From Rhodamnia argentea (lineage: Eukaryota > Streptophyta > Magnoliopsida > Myrtales > Myrtaceae), in assembly GCF_020921035.1 (NCBI RefSeq), contig NC_063154.1, positions 25,149,448-25,213,447 on the forward strand: a stretch of DNA of 64,000 nucleotides, read 5' to 3'. Positions 57,942-64,000 of this stretch are shown here, one piece after another; positions within the stretch are counted from its first letter, which is position 1; every line of letters starts with the position of its first letter. The notes under the pieces were generated by a model. The model was not told where the DNA came from, did not search any database, and saw nothing but the letters and a program-made list of their open reading frames with translations. Made by a program: the position numbers and the translations under genes.

Positions 57942-58437
57942 GATCCTACTAGGCAGGAATAGAGAGTAAGGGGTCATCGTCCCAACGATCGGCAAAAGGC
58001 GTTCTCGACAGAATCTGTCAAAGCCAGTTTAACTTGGATTCATTCAACATTGGATTGCACTTTGTTTTCTACAAAGGTGAATATGCTTGAACGGAGCTTC
58101 TATCGTTTGACACGAAGCTTCTATATGCGTTTTCAGAAATATAAGGCAAGTAATTTTCTAAAATTTTCTCAGCCAAAATGTAGATCGGTTTAGTTCAGGC
58201 TGAGAAAATTTTAGAAAATTACTTGCCTGATATTTCTGAAGAACCTAGATAGAAGCCCCGTTTCAGACGATAGAAGCTCCTTTCCAGGCATTCACCTTTG
58301 AAGAAAACAAATGAGAGTGCTGGATGAATCCAAATTTACCTCTCCTTGACATATTCTGGCCGAGAGCGCCTTTTGCCGGTTGTTGGGACGATGACCCCTT
58401 CCCCTCTGTTCCTGCCTAAGTAGGGTCTTTTAAGATT
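57942..58437. repeat. 0.5-kb palindrome between the two duplicated units
   Basis: The arms, about 57942-58175 and 58197-58437, are reverse complements with roughly nine in ten bases alike: aggggtcatcgtcccaac facing gttgggacgatgacccc, and ggcaagtaattttctaaaat facing its exact complement. The loop is only about 25 bp. Inverted similarity continues outward into aaaagat and agctaaatc. It resembles a foldback transposon, with no coding capacity. Confidence 0.85.
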
Positions 58438-58462
58438 GGAAAAAGATTTAGCTGATTTTTAT

Positions 58463-60167
58463 TTTTACTGTCTTTTAAAGTTCTATTTCATTTTATTTTG
58501 AACTTAGGTGTCGTTTTCGTAATAAATCAAAGTTGGACTTTTTGGTCGAAATAGTAAAAGAACAAGGAAAATAGATGTTACATAGATAACAAACGAAAGG
58601 CCAATTCGGATTAAGCACAACCTACTCCGCTTTCTCTGCTAACCATCTCCCGCATATTAAGCAATTCATCTATCTCTTCCTTTGATTTTTCTTCAGCGTG
58701 CTAAAAGAAGAAGCGTGCCCCCAACAACCGACTCCGCTTTCTCTGCTAACCGAGCGATTCATCCGTGCGATACACAAATTTAGCAATTAATCTCTCTCTC
58801 TCTCTCCCCGCGCTAACCGTCCCCTTTATATAAGCAATAGTTTTGTTCCTTCAGGGTCACACACATGTTCAGAAAAGGGGAGGAGAAGAATACTCTCTTG
58901 ATGTTTCTCTCCCCTTCTTCCTTCTCCGGCCACCACCAGCACAGCAGCTCCTCCTCAGCGCCGCCGTCACCTCATTCCTTTCTTTCTTCTCAGTTCTCCT
59001 ATGGCCGCTTCGAGGTCGTGAAGCACTTCATTAGCGGAAGCCGTTTCATCCGATTTGTCATGTCGAGCTCTATATTGCTGGATTATGGCTACAAAACGGA
59101 AGCTAAGCTTTCTGGGATTCTCCCATTTCTATTTTTGGTTTTCGATTCAATCACCGCTCAGATCTTTCGCTCTTCTCCTGTATTTACAGTATTTTTGTGC
59201 TTGCTTCTGAAGGTCCTCTTCATCGACCATGTTACTCGAATAGCACTCGATGCTATTAGGATCAAGATGGTGACGATTGCTCTGGGGGCTCTACCTCCAA
59301 GCACCGTCGCTTCAAGTTCCTCTTCTACCTCCAAGCACCGTGGCTTTTAACTTGCTATTTTTCTTTTTTCTTTTTCCTTTTCTGATGGCTTTCTACTCCT
59401 TCTCGTTTTATCTTTTGCAGGGTCCTCTTCTCTTTTTCGAATCAGTTCATTACTGCCGTTGGCTTTCGCCGCTGGTCCAAATGCATAGCTGAATCTCCCT
59501 CGGCTCTTCTCTTGAGGCCTAGCTTGGAGCGGGATGATTTCATCCAATTTGTCTTGTCGAGCTCTAGATGGCTGGATTATGGCAACAACAATTTACAGGT
59601 ATTCAAAGTTTAATTATTAGCTGTTCCAATACAAATTTTAGTGATTAGGTATCATAACCTACGTATCATGCCTCTCTTTCGAACCTTATATGTTGTGAAT
59701 TTCATTTTTTATCTTGCATATTACAAAATTTACAAGTTTTTAATTCACTTATTTTGGGCAATTATAAGAAGCATATACTCTAGAGATGCGTAAATAAGTC
59801 TCAAGTTGAAATTCACTTGGTCAATTTGAGAGCCCAATTATTTTAAATAAAATTATTTGAACTGCTTCGAGTATTTTCTTATTTTGGCTGTAAACAAGGA
59901 GCAAAAACCATTTTTTTTTTTTTTTGGGAATGAAAGGTCCCACTTGTTGTCAAATCGGTGATTGGTATAAAAATCAAACTCTCTCTATAGACCGGTTTCC
60001 TTGTTGGAAAATTCGTGGCTGATAAAGCATCGTCACCAGCTGGAGTGAATCCGTCACCTTAGCAACGCCCTTGTTGGGCAAAACAATTGGTTATTCTGTT
60101 AAAAAAAAATCCCTCGTCACCCGGTAAATAGAGGTTTTGGAAGGGGTGTGCCTTTCACAGAAAATTT

Positions 60168-60208
<41 letters not shown>

Positions 60209-60430
60209 TCTCTTGAAGAAGAGAAGAGGAAAAAACAAGATAGAAATTGAGTTGGCGGAGGGGAGAACAAAACGACAGAACAATAAATCAAAAGAAAAGG
60301 TAGAAATAAATATCAAAGAGAAGAAGATGATCACATAATCATCATACTAGCATGGCGACTGATGGCCGTTTGAATAATGGCTGCCCGAATCAAGATAGAC
60401 ATGGTCGAGTAATATTGGAGATTGCTCGGC
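58463..60430. repeat. duplicated unit, copy 2
   Basis: Direct copy of 55733-57930 with small indels. It holds the same leader-like CT-rich sequence, MSSSILLDYGYKTEAK (59060), a second shorter echo (tgtcttgtcgagctctag, 59550) and a GA run at 60172-60203. Both copies contain TATA-like tatataagcaa followed by the CT-rich segment, which looks like a promoter and leader. Confidence 0.7.
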
Positions 60431-60625
60431 CACGTATGTCTTGATTTTGGCAATCAATCCAGCCACTTCCATTATTCAAACAGCCACCATTCGTCATTTG
60501 GGTATAATGATCAAGTGATCAAATCTACATGTTCTTCGACTCTCTCTCTTTGATATTTCTTTGTGCCTTTTGATTTCTTATCCTTTCCTTTTGTTCTCTC
60601 CTCTGCCAACTACTCTCTTTCTGTT
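60428..60625. repeat. inverted partial third copy of the unit's tail
   Basis: In reverse complement this stretch matches the tail of both units: caaaatcaagacatacgtgg, tttgaataatggaagtgg, gatcacttgatcatt and the GA-rich gagagagagtcgaag. It abuts copy 2 tail to tail, forming an inverted repeat around 60428. Confidence 0.75.
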
Positions 60626-63600
60626 CCTTTTATTGGGTTCTAAGGGACCAATGGTCTTCTTGTGCTTTATGCTGAAGTCTGTGGGTCATTAAGCTTGAGT
60701 TTTCTTTCCAATGCACAAACCCTAAAATAAAATAATAGGAACAAGTGCACTGCATTCCTAGCACATAAAGCTAAGATTTTCCAAATATTCATCAAACAGG
60801 ATGACAGTCGACTTAAATGTGGCAAGATAGGGCTTCTCTACCTCGATACCGTTTCTATCCTACCGCCAAATTGTATAACTTTTCAGAAACGGTGATCAGC
60901 TTAGGTATTCTCTATCCACTTTTCTTCTACCAGTAGAGGTCCACCAATTTGGCAGTCTTGTGGTGTTACATATATGCGCCGCAGCACCTTGTAGTTGAAG
61001 ATTTACCGGCATGTCCATCCTCGGTTTTACACGTGCGGAAGCAAATCATCTATGACTGATCTTTTTAACGTTGGGCAATTGCTAGGAGTTTTCCCTTAGG
61101 TGGCTTTCAGCAAATGGTAAAAATGTCGCAAGATTTCTGCCTACAATAACTTTGATGTCATTTTTCCATTTATCCGTACACTTTGCCCTCTCTTGGATGC
61201 TTTAGCTCTATCCACCTCTTAGTTTTGATCGTTACCAAGAAATTTTAGGCCATAGAAAATCAAAGGAAATCTGAGAACCAATGATGGGAAGACCTGGCTA
61301 AAAATTAGAGTAAATATAAGGATGTCAAAATTATTCATATTGTGACTAATGGAACCGTGACACATCCTTGTCAATGCCCGGTTATTTTTCCTCTTTTGGA
61401 GAGCAAGATTAGATTAGACTGTATCAATTTTAACTCACATAACAATTTTTACTCACAGTTTTGATCTATGTAGCGAGGAAGATGGTACTTCTTGTCTTTT
61501 TTCTCTTTTCATTGGAGCAAAACATATGTAAAATTATAATTTTATAGTTTGTAATGCATTGTTATTTTCATGTTTCTTACAATTAGTACTTTCAAAATTA
61601 AATTTTTCGAATAAAGCTGATGTTTGTGGGTAAATATTTCTTCTATTCTTCTCTTTAATGAATCCAAGTGCCGAATACATTTTGATTGATTCTAATCAAT
61701 CAAATTGGTGTGAATGTAGAACCAGACTAATTACAAAGTGATTTTGATGGATTCCAGACTTAATCTTGCCAATTAACGTGCTGTGTTTGCAATTGAAAAT
61801 GGAGAATCGATCATTTAGGAAGCTAATTAGAAAGGAGTATGTTGGGACATGACAAACGCCGTCCTATGTCGTCATTGCCGGCTTCTGGCTGAACGTTCAT
61901 GTGTAGAGATGTGTTTGTATGTATCTGTATCTGTATATACCTTTGTAAAGAGAGAGAAAAAGAAGAGGAAGAAGAAGAAGAGCAGAAGAGGAGAAGCTGA
62001 GGCCGAGAAAGGTAAAGATCATTGGAAATGCTCTGCTTCGCATTCATTTTGCTCGTAATCTTCATCATCTTCCTCTTGGATAACTTCCCTGAACTTCCAC
62101 ACCAACATCATCCTCCTCCGCCTCCAATGATTGCGGATTCCACTGTGAAAAAGAACGAGAACCCGTGAAAAAGAACACTGAAAAAAGAGAAGAGGTTGTG
62201 ATGATTCGTATGTATATGGAGTAGAGAGAAAATGAAACCGGGCAGGCTCCAAGAACCGGCCGTATCTCTTCTTCTTTCTTTGCTCCTGCAGCAGCGGCAT
62301 TATCTAACTGCTCGTTACTTTGTGATACCAAGTTTGCTCTGCTCTTCCAAATTTCTGACGACTTCACTCTTTTCTTTCTGGTGGAGAGTTGATGCGTTCA
62401 CTTATTATTTGGTTTGCTTACAATTGACATCATATGTTATAAGATTCGACTGGAAGGTTGTCTCGCAATTGATTTCTGCAACTGATCAGCACAGTCGGTC
62501 AATTGACCATCCTGTCAAGTTCATTACAAGAAGCAACAAGACACACTCAGTTCAAGATTAAAACAGGTGAACCGTTTTGACTACATTGGACATTTAAGTT
62601 GGCAATTGTCAAGGTAGTGAGGTAGGCCTCTGTTAAAAAGTGCGATCCATTTCTGTAAACGTAGCTTTGGCGGTGAAAACCAAAAAATAAAAATTAAATT
62701 AAATTAAATTAAAAATATTAAAAATTAATGGCGGTGGCACATAGTCGGTTTTGTAGTCTATGAATAGGGCTGTATAGTCCTTCATTATATATATGGTCTT
62801 TCATCAGATGAATACTCCCATGTAGAAGAAAGCCCTCAAATAAGAGTTTTCTTTGTAACTCTTTGTATTTATTAATTTTATATCAAATATCCTTCTTTGT
62901 TTAATATGCTCTTCCATAAAAAAAAATAAAAATTGTAGTCCCATGTGTAGATCAAGCCAAGTATGAGATATCTTTTGGATGTCTTTGTTCTTATTAAATT
63001 TATATCAAATATTCCTTGTTATCTTTCTAGTCTTCTTGCCATTATTTCTCTATATTTCATACCCAAACACACACACTTGCACACACGCTCCCGCAAAAAT
63101 CCAACAGCTTCTTAATTTCGTCATCTGCATTTTCATTGTTTAGCAAAGTTTAATGATGGTTATAGTTCCAATTCCTTTTCTGGATTGTGATATTTCATTT
63201 TCTTTCGCTTGAGACTAGAGAAACAAATGAATGAAACTGACATGGCTTTCGACTCGGTTCGGAGGCTGAGCGTGCAGATGGTAGGACAAAAAAGATATCC
63301 TCTCTCCTCTTCTACCCTTGCTCCCTCCATACAATAGACGTTTGTTCTCGCAGCTGCCTATGAACTTTCACTTCCGTAAAAGAAGTTTCACGTTGTCAGC
63401 GGCATTTTCCGCTGCTAATAGTCTTGTAAATGTTTTTCACAATATAGTAAAGTTTCATATGGGCTATTGTACGTTTGGTGCAGTTGGTCCCTGATAAAAT
63501 CTTAATTAGCGTTGATCTTTTTGTATTCATACATCTCCAATATATTGCAATTATATTGCCAAAGAACAATGGTAGTAATGCTAAGACTTGTCTAATATGA

Positions 63601-64000
63601 ATCCAAATAAGGTAGAGACAGACGAGCAATTAGTCTAATATGAGTGTAATATGAGTCTGAGGTTGTGTTGAGTTCTTTGACTGAAAAAAAAAATCGCAAG
63701 GATACAAATGCTTTAAGAGCATGACAATGGTCAAGGCCACAGTTAAAGTTGAGAGCATAATCTTATGTGAATATGTGGCTGAAATTGAGTTCGATGACCA
63801 GATTTGTAAGAGAGAGATACCAAGCTGGAAGATAAATTACAAAATCCTATTGGGTATTGCTATCATCAGGATCTACCCTTAATCTTAAGAGCTGGTAGGT
63901 CTATAAATCAATGAACGATTTTTTTTCCCACAAAAACGAATTCGGAATGATGACGAAACAAAACATTGAATTTAACCACAATAAATAGGTTGTCTGCGGC
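60626..64000. other. mostly non-coding region at the right edge
   Basis: No gene is clearly supported. On the minus strand, about 62367 to 62020, a short frame starts MKSSEIWKSRANLVSQSNEQ, and an acceptor-like ttctttttcacag at 62143 leads into WKFREVIQEEDDEDYEQNEC; this may be a small unrecognised gene, but its exon junctions are not convincing. The rest, to 64000, is AT-rich with no open frames of note. Confidence 0.35.

Overview
This is a stretch of plant nuclear genome, from a eudicot and most likely a woody one. It has spliced genes with GT-AG introns, AT-rich intergenic DNA, a PLS-DYW pentatricopeptide gene, a FAR1-related gene, NLR-type resistance genes and many small DNA transposons. 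I cannot name the species from sequence alone; a Myrtaceae-like tree is a weak guess. From memory of Arabidopsis, DRP2A (At1g10290), a core-2/I-branching glycosyltransferase (At1g10280) and FRS11 (At1g10240) lie close together, so the left half looks like a conserved microsyntenic block.

Left half (1-30 kb). A complete 22-exon DRP2-type dynamin gene runs on the minus strand (14970 to 1447); its introns hold a hAT miniature element, a LINE tail and a 28-bp minisatellite. A Tourist-like element precedes a two-exon GT14 glycosyltransferase on the plus strand (18150-19511). A 2.26-kb Mutator-like element with a perfect 9-bp target duplication follows, itself interrupted by a 718-bp hAT element with a perfect 8-bp target duplication. 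Then come an intronless DYW-class PPR gene (minus, 25294-23369) and a three-exon FRS11-like gene (minus, 29279-26196).

Middle (30-36 kb). This part is repeats: a 2.1-kb foldback element with a long hairpin core, a compound microsatellite, and a TIR element that has captured the first exon of a 20S proteasome beta-1 (PBA1) gene.

Resistance-gene block (36-50 kb). A single-exon CC-NB-LRR gene (minus, 39729-36802) stands head to head with an unusual seven-exon gene (plus, 43620-50099). The second gene reads in frame from an RLCK-like myristoylation exon (MGN...), through an NLR-type LRR exon with no NB-ARC, into a receptor-like cytoplasmic kinase (class VII, PBL-like) that has lost the catalytic Asp and the DFG Asp. 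Its arrangement resembles a paired-NLR locus with an integrated kinase decoy and is the most interesting object in the window. Direct repeats at about 36.1-36.4 and 51.8-52.8 kb bracket the block.

Right end (50-64 kb). Mostly non-coding repeats: a 430-bp Mutator-like MITE with a perfect 9-bp duplication, GC-cored foldback elements, and two direct copies of an unidentified unit of about 2 kb separated by a 0.5-kb palindrome. Only weak coding-like fragments are seen there.
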